From Cylindrobasidium torrendii FP15055 ss-10 (taxonomy: Eukaryota > Basidiomycota > Agaricomycetes > Agaricales > Physalacriaceae): DNA of 64,000 nucleotides. The notes beneath the pieces are model-generated. The model was given only the letters and a program-made list of their open reading frames with translations, searched no databases and had not been told where the DNA came from. The DNA lies in NCBI GenBank assembly GCA_000934385.1, contig KN880555.1, positions 1-64,000 of the forward strand. The letters run 5' to 3'. Both the position numbers and the translations under genes were made by a program. Positions 24,262 to 36,116 of this stretch are shown piece after piece (the stretch's first letter is position 1; every line of letters starts with the position of its first letter).

Positions 24262-24741
24262 TTTTTTTTCTTTTCTTTTATCTGTTCTCCTATTACGTGT
24301 AGCGTATGTAAGGGGTCCCGGCTAAGTACCTACACTAAGTAAGTACCCATACTACTCTACGTTCTACTCAAATGCTATACTCTTGCATCTACTCGAGCTG
24401 GTGCTCGTGAGTCCGTTTCGAACTCTCCAGGTCTCCCTTTTGGGATTCCCCTACTGCGTGTTTGCCTCGTGGTGTCTTTGCTTCGTCTATGCCGTCATGA
24501 TGTTTAATCCCAAAAACCCATGTCTCTGTTTTTCTCTCTCCATCTTTCTAGGCCTCCTCCGAAGGCGTCATCTTTCAGTCTCCGCGTGTCGTGAACGTAC
24601 TTGAGTGTGATCTCTGCTCCCTTCGGCGTGTTTGACAGGTTCTGCATCGTCGCGTCCATCCCCGCTCGTCTCATCCTCTCGAACATGTCCCTCCTGTCCC
24701 ACTCGTAGGCTGGGCACTGCATCAAGTAATGGAACGTCGTC
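24262..24741 (-). mobile_element. 5'-truncated non-LTR retrotransposon (LINE) insertion
   Basis: About 480 bases bracketed by a perfect 13-base direct repeat. On the minus strand the left part encodes the C-terminal end of a LINE-type reverse transcriptase polyprotein: TTFHYLMQCPAYEWDRRDMF, with the HxLxxCP zinc-knuckle-like block typical of these proteins, then MQNLSNTPKGAEITLKYVHD, ending RDMGFWD. The frame starts exactly at the repeat boundary and meets a stop just outside it. After the stop come about 180 bases of 3' UTR and an A-rich tract (AAAAGAAAAGAAAAAAAAG, interrupted) directly abutting the other repeat copy. This is the classic structure of target-primed reverse transcription with 5' truncation. 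The identical TSDs suggest a fairly recent insertion. It is too short to move by itself. Confidence 0.75.
24504..24739 (-). pseudogene. C-terminal fragment of a LINE reverse transcriptase ORF
   Basis: About 75 codons of the terminal part of the element's polyprotein, with no start codon of its own and no polymerase or nuclease core. It keeps a clean frame through to its stop at 24504, so it was lost by truncation rather than by mutation. Confidence 0.7.
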
Positions 24742-24754
24742 TTCTTACTTGTTC
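24742..24754. repeat. target-site duplication, copy 2
   Basis: Second identical copy of TTCTTACTTGTTC, at the truncated 5' end of the LINE insertion. Confidence 0.7.
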
Positions 24755-25889
24755 ACAATGGGCCTGCTGTTTGTAACGCGTCGAACTCGTTCTCATCTCA
24801 GAGGTCCCACGCTTCGGAGCGACAGTGACGATCATCCTGCCTCCGAAGTAGAAATTTCGGCAGACGAAGAGTGGAAGAAGCATGGAATGATTTCGCTGGG
24901 AACAAGTTTTCAATGGTCCACATCGGTTTGGATTCTCTGCAGACTTCTTTGCGAAGCTTCTCCGTTGAAGACTGCGGCAAGTATATGGTCAATTGCAAGT
25001 GAATGTATGGTATTAGTAAAAGGCCATATCATTAGTGGGCAAGGCGAGAACGACCTCAAGCCTACAGGATGCCCCACAGTCCTGTGATATTGCAGGTGCA
25101 GCAGGAAGCTGGGGTCGATATCTCGCTTGTTTTCCATTCAAGAGCAGCGTTGGGCAACAGCCTCGACATATAACTTTGCCGGGACCGAATGCGTGGGACG
25201 TGGGTATAGAACACCAAAAGAACGCAAGTCAAGGATCCGGAGCTAAGTACGCCTTTGCCACGAACGAAAGATTTCTTTAGAGGTCTGTCATGCTTGGTGA
25301 GTCGGAGATTTATCTGTGGGGCTAAATGGTTTTCACCTAGCCTAACCTGCAATAGGAATGAGGTCTTTGTCCGTCAGTCGATGCTATCCACTTTGTAAAG
25401 CCGACTGCGCTTGACTTGCTTCATGCATCCTGTCTTATCCGACCACGACAGCCAACCTTTTCGACGTTGACCAAAACATAGCCGCTGGATCAATGAAGGA
25501 CGGGACTGGCGCCCGACAGCATCGAAGCATGTACATAACATTGCGCGATCTAAGCTCACGACAGACCTTCAAGCAATCATAGCTTGACGCGGAACAAGGT
25601 CACTTCCTACAGGACAAGAATACGTGCACGTACTCAAGTGGGCCCGGTAGATTCAGAGAAATGTCATGGGGGGTTCCTTCGACCAACATCTAGCAAAACC
25701 TGGTATTCACCAATGGACATAGCGGCGAAATAAGTTAAAAAAGCTGAGCGCAAGATAACCAACAATGTGTGTGCATCAATCGAAGTCCTTTTTATCTCCA
25801 CTGCGTGGGAGAGTAGCATCCCAGTAGCATCTATGAGCAATTCTTCGAGGTAAAGAGCCTATATTCTGGGGGAGGAGCAAAGTAAGTCA
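24755..25889. other. intergenic, no gene recognised
   Basis: About 1.1 kb with only short, motif-free frames on both strands. It holds the 3' flank of the next gene. Confidence 0.5.
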
Positions 25890-26629
25890 TCAGAGACCGA
25901 GTGTGATAAGTGTGGGAAAGGACGGACCCCCGCCTTCAAGATATGTGTCCATCGCCATGAACGCGCACCGCTTCAGCTCGCGTTCCAACAGGAACGCGTC
26001 CTCGCATGATACGAAACCACAGTCGTCCAGAACACCGATAGCTTCCACGAACCAGGCACGAGAGGATTGTTGCTTGGTGACGTCGACGTTACCGAGGGCG
26101 CCTTTGAGCGCGTCTACCACGTCCGTGTATGAACCGAGCCCGTGTAGGTCTGCTAGCCTGACCAGCGCGACCGCGTCTGTGAGATTCTGCACGGTGTCGG
26201 CAGTGAAGGCAAGATTTATGGGATGAATCGCATCTGGTCCTTGATTACGGCCATTAGTGTCTTCTGTGCAAATGGCTCAGCACATGTTGAGGGAAGCATA
26301 CCTGCATCGCCGCCGACGTGGAAAATTTCCCCGGGCGAGAACCCTCCGGTTGTGGGTTGTGCAATGAAAAATGCCCACTCCCAGCTGGTAAAGTCCCCTC
26401 TGAATAATAGTGCGGCATATAACGCGCCAGCTTGCAGCGATCTGTCCAATTCTTCTTGGGGCGGGTGTGTTGGTGGCCGAGATGTCGATGGTGTTGTGAA
26501 CAAGGGTGCCGGATCGCGGGTTGACGGCCTCGAGCGAAAGTCACTGGATATGGCCAAAGCGGTTGCCGCCAATGTGTCGAGTGGAAACATTGTAGATGCA
26601 GGGCTAGGCGCCGTAGCTGTCGATGCCAT
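25890..26629 (-). CDS. hypothetical protein, two exons
   Basis: The ATG at 26629 (AAGAAAAATGG context) gives MASTATAPSPASTMFPLDTL. The first exon has a Pro/Ser/Thr-rich part, then ELDRSLQAGALYAALLFRGD and FTSWEWAFFIAQPTTGGFSP, GEIFHVGGDA. A short intron (GTATGCTTCC...TTGCACAG) joins GDA to EDTNGRNQGPDAIHPINLAF. The second exon continues LTDAVALVRLADLHGLGSYT and ends YLEGGGPSFPTLITLGL. The intron keeps the frame open; without it the first frame stops at 26216. The W-E-W-A-F-F-I block followed by FHV resembles a small family of basidiomycete proteins I cannot name. No signal peptide or membrane segment was found. Role unknown. Confidence 0.65.
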
Positions 26630-27183
26630 TTTTCTTGAGGTTTCAGATTGGTGGGACGCGAGTGATGATGGTGAGAGGCAAGAGCTGACAAGATTCTGCA
26701 GTGATGGTAGTGGAAGAGCACTTATGACGAGATGATGCCAGTCGTGTGCAACCAATAAGGAACGCAATGTGCCCGCTCGGCGCACTACAACATAAAATGC
26801 CAAAGTCGGGCCGGTCCGTGCCTTTGGCCTCAGGTTCGAAGAACGGCAGTGAAGACGAGAAGAAAGAAATCAAGAAGAACGATAGCGTGGCAACTGTTCT
26901 ACAGCTGTCCCAGTCGCGTCTACGACCAGGTGACGAGGGGGCCTTTCAAGGACGATCGAGGCTACCGATCGTCAATGGCATTGGCCACTGGCAGTGAAGC
27001 CATCACAGCCTTATATTCTACTCACTGCAACGGACAAACCAAAGCATGATAATGATTCAAAAAGGGTATTCAAAATGAACAAGATCGTTAACTAAAGGTG
27101 AATATACGTAGCATAGTCCGTTGAATGAACGACTGTAACAATGTCTGGGGTAATAACTACACAGGGATATCTGTCCTTCGACC
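26630..27183. other. intergenic
   Basis: Upstream of the hypothetical gene and downstream of the GMC oxidoreductase gene. No further feature was seen. Confidence 0.5.
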
Positions 27184-29099
27184 TTAGTGCGACGCCTTGA
27201 TAAGGTCTGCTGCCTTTTCTGCCACTCCGTAAAGGGCAGCGCTGAGATGAGCGCTGATTTGCATGGGCAGAACACTGGCATCGACAACACGGACGTTCTC
27301 TGTACCGTAGAGTTTAAGGTCTGCGCCAACGCTGCCGCCAAGTTCTGCGCGCATGAGAGCAAGTGTGCCAATGGGATGCGCGACAGCAGAGAACCCGTTT
27401 TGCACCCACGAGCGCCAGCTGGCATCTGACCCATCGACCTCGGAGCCGGGAACGGCCTCGCCAGAGGACAGATCAGAAAGCGGGGGAGATGAGAGAATGG
27501 TGCGTCCGAGCTTGCAAGCAGCGACCTGAACATCCAAGTCCCAGTCGACAGAGAAGTAGTTGACCGTAACCGTAGGCTTGGTGAAGGGGTCGTTGTTGGA
27601 AATGGCGACATTTCCGCGGGAGAATGGAAGGAGTTGCCAGTTGTCGATGCCCAAGTCAGCGGGGAAACCACTGTCGAAGAACATCTCGGCGACGGGCGCG
27701 TTCTGGTTGATGATGAGGTCCGCCTGGATGTCGAAAATAGTACGCAAAGCTTCAGCGCTCTGACCCGCGCTCGCCTGGCTCTCCGCCCAAGATGCGACGT
27801 TGTTCTGGATCTTACTAATGGAGGCCTCCGCATCCTCGCCAAAGAGCTCGTGAATGTTGGGGTAGGCAATCATGTCACTGGGGCCCCGTCCTCCATAATC
27901 GTAGCCGTTTCCGTTCGCGCCAACAGAGTTCATTGTCTGCTCCTGGAGATTGCGGCCAATTTGCTTCATGTCGAGAACGACGTCGACACCAGCATCATTG
28001 AGGATGTCCGCATCGCCGACACCAGAAAGTTGAATGAGAGCCGGGCTTTGGATGGCACCACAAGCGACGATGACTTCGCGGTTAGCAGTGGCAGTGAACC
28101 GATTTCCACTGCCGTCTGCAGAAGCAAATTCGACACCAGTAGCAGTGAGCGGGGAGCTTCCTTCCTTCCAGTTAATCTTGGTGACCTGGTGCTCGACAAG
28201 GGTGAGCCAGTTGGTGCGGTCCGACTCGACTGGGGTGAGGTATGCTTGAGGAGCGGATGAGCGGTGGTCGTCATCTTGCCAGCTAAGGGTCAATGGAGTG
28301 TACGAGACGCCATTGCCTTGACCGCCGTTGATGTCGGCTTCATGTGAAATTCCAGTGAGGTCGACGATGGTTTCAAGGAAAGCGCCCTGCTGAGGACCTC
28401 CGTACATCAGGTCGGGGTAAGTTATTTGGACAGGTCCACTGGTGCCGTGGTAGTCGGCGTTGGACTGAGCGCCCTTCGCCTTCTGTTGGTCGTTGGGAGC
28501 AGAGAAAGTTTCGGACTAACACATTTGTCAGATAGATCCCATGCCAGACCAACAATGCCGCGCACCTTCTTCATGTAGCTGAAGATACCATTCCAGTCCC
28601 ACCCAGCGTTTGCGTCTGAATCCTCCAAAAGCTTGGTCCACGAATCGAACTGCTCAGCCATGCCGCGAGTATAATGGCCGCCATTGATGGACGTGCTACC
28701 TCCAAGCGTCTTCCCGCTGAATTTGATTCATTAGCATCCATTCCGCGAGGAGGAAAGACAACAAATGACACACCCATGCATCTGCTTGCCTTGATCCGTC
28801 TCCCAGGCCCAGTCCAGCTCAGTGTTGAACGCCTGGCTGTACGCATAGATGTCGTAGATGCGGGAATCTTGACGGTTGTCTCCACCGGCCTCGACGAGCA
28901 GAACGCTCACGGACGAATCCTCGGCCAATCGGGCAGCAACAGTCGTACCAGTGAGACCCGCGCCAACAACAATGTAGTCAAACGACTGTCCATCAGCATC
29001 GCCAGAGTTCGTGCTCACGCCGGAAGCGCGCTTCTGCAGAGGCTTCGCGGTGGCCAAAAGGGCGGAGGCAGCGCCGGAGAAAAGGAAGAAAGAGCGCAT
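27184..29099 (-). CDS. secreted GMC oxidoreductase (glucose-oxidase/dehydrogenase-like flavoenzyme)
   Basis: FAD-dependent oxidase or dehydrogenase of sugars or alcohols, exported. The ATG at 29099 gives a signal peptide (MRSFFLFSGAASALLATA) and a short propeptide ending Lys-Arg (Kex2-like). Then come FDYIVVGAGLTGTTVAARLA (the GxGxxG dinucleotide site), the GMC block GKTLGGSTSINGGHYTRGMA, REVIVACGAIQSPALIQLSG (second GMC signature), VDWDLDVQVAACKLGRTILS, FSAVAHPIGTLALMRAELGG with the expected catalytic His, and VLPMQISAHLSAALYGVAEK with the second active-site His. The His-His pair matches glucose-oxidase-like rather than choline-dehydrogenase-like members. Total length is about 595 residues, with three introns near the 5' end. 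The electron acceptor (oxygen or quinone) and the sugar cannot be decided. Such enzymes supply H2O2 for lignin breakdown in wood decayers (family knowledge). Confidence 0.9.
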
Positions 29100-29187
29100 G
29101 CTTGCTATGAGGCCCAAGAGGGCAGGTAGAAATAAAAAGTAGAGAAGGGGGAAACGAAGTCAAGAGGGAACTGGGATGGGCGCTGCC

Positions 29188-29196
29188 TTATTTATA
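29188..29196 (-). promoter_or_regulatory. TATA box of the GMC oxidoreductase gene
   Basis: TATAAATAA on the minus strand, about 90-100 bases upstream of the ATG at 29099. Confidence 0.45.
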
Positions 29197-30100
29197 CGCT
29201 GAGATTGTGTGGAACAGTCGTGACACCTGAACATATGCGTTTCAACACGGCCCCATGGTAGCGGGCATTTACGTCCGTTTCGCCTCGAAAGCATCGGCAT
29301 CGGAGGCTGACACCATAGCGAGAGGTATTTGAGTGTAGATAAACTGGCAGTCGGATTTGTCGGTGGAATGCCGGGCAAAGACAAAGGGCAGTGAGAGTGG
29401 GTGAACAACGGTCAACCCTTGCTGTGATCGATCGTCGGCATATCATGATATCAACCCAAAACGGGGTGAAGGTCGAATGTGCCATGAACATCGCCAGTTT
29501 GTCGTTCTTCTTTCTCTTGAAAACCAAAGGATGTACAGTTCGTATCCAGCCAGCTTGTCCTTGACCTGAATAGCAAGGCTAGCGCTGGAATTTATTATTA
29601 CACCAGGATTACACAGCTTGACAAAAACGGTGTGTCAGGCCTTCAGGTTTCGCACTCTAACCTGGATGGGCATACTCTCAAACACCGCTCTCCTATGTAA
29701 AATCGACTCTTGTAAGCGCCCACGAGCAAGGCGCAATCCCGCCCGGTCTTCCGAAATTCAGTCTAGCACCACTTACTACTTAGGCTTCATCGAGGCAAAT
29801 CACTCAATTCGGAGGACTTCATAGCGAGCGAATCAATAGACATGTTCACATGTTCATGCTGCCCATAGGTGCACAACACATAGGTAACCCCAATCAATCG
29901 TGACAATGTCGTGTATTTGCAGCCAAATGCCGGGCGTACGATGTCGGTAAACCAAAAAGAATGTCGAGTACATAGATTATAACCGACTCTGGCTGCTAGC
30001 CAAGAGTGTACACATTAGATTCTACATGAATATATACGATGAAGGATAGGTGGTATTAAAATCAAGCAACAACCAAGAAACCGACAACGACCCCAATAAC
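29197..30100. other. intergenic, no gene recognised
   Basis: GMC promoter side and 3' flank of the kinase-like gene. Only short frames without motifs. Confidence 0.5.
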
Positions 30101-33100
30101 CTAAATTGTGCTCACGCTGTCGAAACCATCCCTCAAAACAGTCAACTTCACCGGACATGGCGCGTGCCAATCTGGACAACCCCCATTCCAGTTGTGGCTC
30201 ATAGCTGTCTTGGCCGAAGCCGCATTCCTCGTCCAAATGTTCCCAGTTATGCTCGTGACCGCCATCAAACACACCTTGGCCACATCTGCACTCGCAACGG
30301 CTGCCACCCTCTTCAAAATGGTAATCCCGCCCGCGCTGATGATCTCCTTGCGAATGGCCCCACCACCGACATCCCCGAGGAAGCTGACGGCCAGCGCCAT
30401 TTCAACGTGAATAGCGGGATACGGTTCATCGGCTACTGTCCGCAGACCCGCGAGTAGTGCATCGACGACACCAGCCTCAACAAGCGCCTTCCGCGTTCCA
30501 CTACCCCATTCCGCACAGCTGAACCTCTGAATAGCAAATGCGAATGAGCCCAGAGGTTCGACTTCCGATACTGACAATACACTGGGCAACCGCGCCAGGC
30601 CATGGGCAACCCCTGCGTCGAGTAATGTCTTCGCCATTTCGCCCGAGTTTGGCCTCATCAAGCACCCTGCCGCGCGCGCTGACCACAACAGGACGGACGG
30701 ATCTGTGCTCGTCGCTAAGCTCGCTGCCAGTAATGGCACCAACCCTGCCTTCGCTAACAACTTCGCCAACTTTATGCTCCTTGACATACGTGCAGCAGCG
30801 TATAGCGCCGCGCATACGTCTTGCGGGTCGCCTCCACGGTCGCTTGAACGCTGCAGCAGGTCCACAATCTCGACAACGGCACCCTGCTCAGCGACCATCT
30901 CGGCAATACCGTCGTTGAATATGAGAACGCCGAGCGTGTACGCCGCCATGCGCCATATTGGCGGTGTCGACAGCGCAGGGGAGAAGCCTTGCTCGAGCAG
31001 TACACGGGAAAGACCTTGCTTGATGAGGCCGTTGGCGACTTCAGCCGTCCGACACATGCGATTCAAACACCAGAGTGCTAATACAGAAACCTCCTCCGAT
31101 ATGCTGGCCTTGAAAAGCTCGAGGAGTGTGTGAGTGGTATTGGTGCGGAACATTGTGTTGGCGCTGAGGGGATCGTGGCTATGTACGTTGTCAGAATGCG
31201 ATTATTCAGGAAGGCAATGCACATACGCAAGAAGACCCAGAGTCGCAAGAACGAGTTCGAGGCCGGTGCACTCAGCTGCTCGTATCTTGAGAAGGAAAAT
31301 GAGTGTCGGGACGATGCCTGCAGTGACAAGCTTTTGCGCATCTCGGTCAGATTGACTTGCTAACATCTGAACCTTGGACAAGCATCTATCGATGACATCG
31401 ACCTTGCGAGTCGAGTGAACCTCGGCCTGTAGGGCTCCGGCAAGAAGAACAGCATTTAATGGCTCTGAACCCAGCCTGTCAGTTCCGCGCAGTAGAAGCT
31501 CGCGGTTTTGAATCAACGCACGGTTGGTCGTGAGCGTGGATAGACGGTCCCAGCTTTTTGTCGAAGAGGCAGAAGATGAGATCGGACCATGTCCGTTGTA
31601 GCTCTTGGCTTGTCGACGCTGTGTATCGAAGGTGAAGGTTGAATCCCTGCGTGTGGTGGTGCTTAGAGGTGACATTATGTCCATGGAATCGATTTCTTCC
31701 TCGGGAATTTGCATAGAAGGTAGGGTGGGGCTGAATGCACTCGGCCTCGAGTCCCACGAGGAGGGTATATCGGACATTGAGCTGCGTGACGACCGTGTAG
31801 AGCCAAAGACCGATGTCTGGCGCGAGGATGCTGAAGATGGCGTAGGGGGGAGCAGATGGGATAGATTGCCGTCGCGCGAATCCAATGGCAACCTTAATCT
31901 CGCTCCAGTTGGCGATTGCGGTGCTGAAGCGGGGTGCGGTGTTTCGTAGGAAGGTGGGACGGACGCGAATGATTTGACTGAGACAATGGTTGGGCTCCGA
32001 CCAAACTTCTTGGGCAGGGATTGCACAGACGCGCTACCAGTGAGACTGATTTGAGCGAAATCGTTCGTCGCCGTCTGTATTGTGGGGGATGAAGGGATTG
32101 GACTCCCTGACGCGTCTGCACGCTGACGAGGAGACAAGGCGTTGTTTGTCGAGGCGCGCACATTCTGCCACAACCGTACAATGATGTCAAAGCTCGGACG
32201 CAGCCGTGCTTCATGGTGCCAGGATTCTTCCAAGATGCCCCAGATATCGTCGCTAAGTCCAACACGCGCCGCGAGCATGGGATCTGGTCGGTCGGGACGG
32301 CTGTCTTCGTACACAACGAGTTGGTATATGTGCTTCTCGGAAAGCACGCCCCAGGGCAGTGCCGAGGAGAAAATCTGTTGGACTGGTCAATTGGAATGCA
32401 GCGACAAGAAGGGCTACCGTTCCTCGTATGCACTCATTGCGAAGGCGTAAACGTCAGATGCCTTTGAGACGGTCTAGGCTATATTAGCACTACGCCTTCG
32501 ACGTGATTGCAATGTACGCACACCCTTCCACGCCTCTGGGCTGTAATACCGGTGTGCTTCTGGGTGTGTCGAGGGGGTCAATTCGACCATACCACAGTCG
32601 GATATGCAGGCATTGCCGTCCTCGTCAACAAGAATATTGGATGGGCGAAGGCTGCCGTGCGTGATGTCTCGCTGCGAATTTGTGAGTTGGTCACTGCGAG
32701 GAGCGTGCGTCGCACGTACCTCTGTATGCAGAAACGACATGCCCAATGCAGTTTGAAAGACCTGGAGGCAATGAGCGAACTTCAAAACGGGGAAGAGGCA
32801 AGGTCTGTACCAGCCGACGTCTGTCAACGTTTGGATTGTTTGCAAGGTAGTGGGCGATGTTGCCGTTTGGGTAGTACTCGGCAATGAGGCAGAGGTCGGG
32901 GTGTTCTGGCGGGCTGATGCCAATGAGGCGGGCTACATTGGCATGCTCCTGCGCTGCCATAGTCTTCAGCTTAGCAATGAGGGCCTAGGGTGGTGTCAAA
33001 AAAAAAACGAACTGGTCGCTGCGCAGAACATCAAGTACCTCGCCAGTGACTTTAGCGGGCAGGACTTTGACTGCAACAACCCTGGTGCCCAATGTGCCTC

Positions 33101-33165
33101 TGTAGGTCGACCCGCCTAGCCGACCCTCGTCGTCGTAGGTGAGTTCATCACTCTCGGTAGCCATA
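30101..33165 (-). CDS. kinase-like (probable pseudokinase) protein with C-terminal Armadillo-type repeats
   Basis: The ATG at 33165 gives MATESDELTYDDEGRLGGST, a glycine-rich loop, then VVAVKVLPAKV with the ATP-anchoring Lys. Later: AQEHANVARLIGISPPEHPD, LCLIAEYYPNGNIAHYLANN, ALGMSFLHTE. The catalytic loop reads ITHGSLRPSNILV where active kinases have HRDLKxxN: the catalytic Asp is Ser (codon AGC) and the Lys is Arg. The metal-site motif is SDCG rather than DFG. The C-lobe continues YYSPEAWKG, SDDIWGILEESWHHEARLRP. A Ser/Pro-rich linker of about 200 residues (ASVPPSYETPHPASAPQSPT) follows, then helical repeats such as CLSKVQMLASQSDRDAQKLV, EEVSVLALWCLNRMCRTAEV and VLLWSARAAGCLMRPNSGEM, which look like Armadillo/Vac8-type repeats. 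The architecture suggests a scaffold that binds ATP but may not phosphorylate. The final exon may hide a small extra intron. Confidence 0.8.
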
Positions 33166-34004
33166 TTGAAATGACGGTGATGGTGGTAATTGGGGAGGAG
33201 ATCACGGCTGGAAATTGCAGTGCTGGTCCGTTTTCTGGGTCCGCGACAATTTGAGAAGGGCGTTTTTGATGCCGGTAAAGCTCCCGCAAGCTAAAGCTAA
33301 ATTGAACGTCGTGATCTCAAATCAGTAGTAGTTGATGCTGCTCGACACGCCAGTTGCGACGTCCGATTCACCCGCCTCTGTGAGTCGAGGTTCAGTCTGG
33401 CCAAATAGTAGGAGTAAACGACGACGACGGAAGGACTGTGTCAAAATGTAAGCATAATATCCGCCGTATTTTGTCCCCGACAATGCATTCTGTCGATCGC
33501 AGCCGCGCGGGTGCAGGTTCGATGTGACCCACCATGTGTCGAATCGTGTAGAATGCGGAAAATTCGCAAAAAGGAAAAGAAACCTCCTGGATGTCGCCAC
33601 CCGACGGTCGGCAACGCCTGGCGAATCGCAAAGTCTATTTAACAGATGGTGACGCGGGCGGTCAATCGGGCACGCAAATCCAAAAAACCCAAGCTCGCCA
33701 TTGAATGATTGAACATTGTGGGCCCCCCGGGCGCCGAGAATGGCAAATTTCCGCCTCACTTTTTTTGGCCAAGTAAGTAACTAATACCCGCGGTCAGCCC
33801 GTAGTTTTGGTTTCCTTCAGTTAAACACACCGGGGACCCGATCACTTCTTGCTCCTTCCTTCTCCCCTCGAATCTGGCCCCAGTTGTACTGTATATGCTG
33901 GCTCTTGAAAACAGGGAATAAGCGCCTCTTCTGCCACCGCCTTGTACGGATATCCCCTCGAGCTTCACTTGTCACGTCCTTCGTTCAATTACCACATTCC
34001 GACA
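33166..34004. promoter_or_regulatory. divergent intergenic region between kinase-like and DUF2306-like genes
   Basis: 840 bases between two start codons facing away from each other, so it should hold both promoters. Short frames only; no clear TATA box was found. Confidence 0.4.
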
Positions 34005-35700
34005 ATGGCTTCTTACCGGTTTACTACAACCCCCGCGTCTCTGCCTTCACCTTCCACCCCCGACTACTACGTCGACCAGCTCAATCAAAAGACGCGCTTC
34101 GACTCTGCCTCGCCCGTCGACGCGCACCCGCAGTCTTTCTTCGATCTCTCAACCTCCCGACAAACCTCGATGCCAAAGGTTTTGTTCAAGATTCCGGGGA
34201 TGGGCGTCTATCGCACCCTGAGCGGCATGCTTGGATTCAGGGAGTCGCAGAGTCTTGCTCTAGGTGTGTGGACACCTCGCGTATCCATCGACCAACGCTT
34301 TAATATCGCTCTCAGCTTTTATTTGCGGCGGCGCGCTGGTAGGCTTTTGCCTCTTTCATGCTCAGATGTTGAGCCAGTCAGGCATGGAAAGGCTGACCAC
34401 ACCTGGTGGGTTCTATACCGTCCTACCATCCCATTCTAACGGTTCCCCAGGTGAATGGTATGAGTTGGGCAAGAACATGTTCCACACGACGTACAGTATC
34501 CATATCATCCTGTCTGTTGGTAAGCTCTATCCCATTGAGAGTCTACCCATTCCTGACTCTTTTCAGTCGGTGGCATACTCGTCATTCCTCAATTCATCCC
34601 AGCCGTTCGACGTGTATGTACATCCATCGTTCTCTTGGCCGTCATGTTGATTCGACTTACAGCGCATGATGAACGTCCATCGACTCAATGGTAAGCATTT
34701 GTAGCATAGCTGAGCGCCTTTTTGATTGCTCCCTGTACCCTGAACTTTTGTATTGATGCTAGCCTCTAGGTTACCTCGTCCTCCTCATGCTGATTCCAGC
34801 TAACATATGCGGTTCCATTACCGCAAACAAGGCATTTGGTGGCGAGATCAACGCGCAATCTGCATATTACACCCTCGGCATCCTCGTCGTTGGCTGCTTG
34901 TTTATGGGTATCGCAAATGTTAAGACCGACACACGCGAACATAGGAAGTGGATGATTCGTACGTCTTTCTGAATACCCTCCCCCGTATAAAAACTCGTCT
35001 GCGATTTCTCTTCGAGAGTATACCCTGGTTGCAATTGCGAATCAACCGGTATCGTGAGAGAGCAACTCTACATCCATCAACTAGACATGCATTCAAACTC
35101 AGAAACTGAACCTTTCCAGGGGCCGTCAACTTCTTCTGCGTCGCGATTACCACGCGCCTCATCGTACTTGCAGCCAGAGAAATCGTCACCGACATCGGGA
35201 ATTATCATTCGGTGAGTAGGCTCCCCGACCCCACTCACCCCGAGCATGCATGGTCCTGTCAACCTTCGCAATAAACTTCAAGAAATACACACATTGATCC
35301 TCCTTTCCCGACCCTACGCTTCCCCACTCGTATTCTCTCCGATCTTGAGCTGACCGTTCTTCAGATCTTCCGCTGCGACAACATCATAGCCGAACTCCCT
35401 GACCTTGCCGCCCTTGCTGCGCGTTTCCCCCAATGCATCTCGAATTCCACCTCCTTTGACCCCTCTACCGTGTGGGTCGCCGTCCGTGCCAACTCCCGAA
35501 GTGGGGACCGCCTCGAATACGGGTCGTGTTACCGAGTGGCACAGGGAATGGGTCTATGGTTCGCACTGCTCATGCATGCGCTAGGAGGAGAGGCGTATCT
35601 CCTTGCCACAGACGAGGCAAACTACTACAAGCACGACTTTGTCCTTGAGCCCAAGCAGGACCCCACGCTGAATCTCGGTCCATATCCCATGGCCATCTAA
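34005..35700 (+). CDS. DUF2306-like multi-pass membrane protein (paralogue A)
   Basis: The ATG at 34005 (CGACAATGG) gives MASYRFTTTPASLPSPSTPD, a disordered cytosolic start, then PKVLFKIPGMGVYRTLSGML before the first helix. Middle exons encode ELGKNMFHTTYSIHIILSV, MMNVHRLNGYLVLLMLIPAN, GGEINAQSAYYTLGILVVGC and TREHRKWMIR; the GGE/REHRxWMxR blocks are what suggests DUF2306. The last part holds VNFFCVAITTRLIVLAAREI and GMGLWFALLMHALGGEAYLL, ending LGPYPMAI. Several His sit next to helices (SIH, VHR, REHR), which could bind a metal or heme (speculative). About six short introns. Paralogue of the gene at 47.5-49.3 kb in the opposite orientation. Localisation and function are unknown. Confidence 0.75.
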
Positions 35701-36116
35701 AGCTCATTTACTTTCTTGTTTTCTATCTATCGAGGGTTTTGCATGTCCATATTCGCGCGTTTGTCCAATTTGTAACAAAAATGATTACTTGGTTAGCTAT
35801 AGCCTACTCACGTCCTTGATACCACAGTCTGTCCTTTACGAAATATTGATTCCTTGTTCTTTGCTGTTTGTTTCCCAACCGTGAAGTGAGGTTCTGCCTC
35901 AAATGCTTGGTACACTCAGTTTGCCAGGATGTCATTGGGTCGATCGTTTCCATTGTTCGTGCATGTGACGTCCTCTTAATGTGCCTAGCGCCACAGGAAA
36001 CCAATAACTCAGCAAACCAGACGGATGTCATTCTGTGAGCATTTAAATCCTGCAGCATTTTTATGATACAAACATACAATACAGTATAGAAACCTCGGTT
36101 TACTTCCCATTGGTGA
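35701..36116. other. convergent 3' intergenic region
   Basis: Between the stops of the DUF2306-like gene (+) and the second permease (-). No feature was recognised. Confidence 0.5.
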
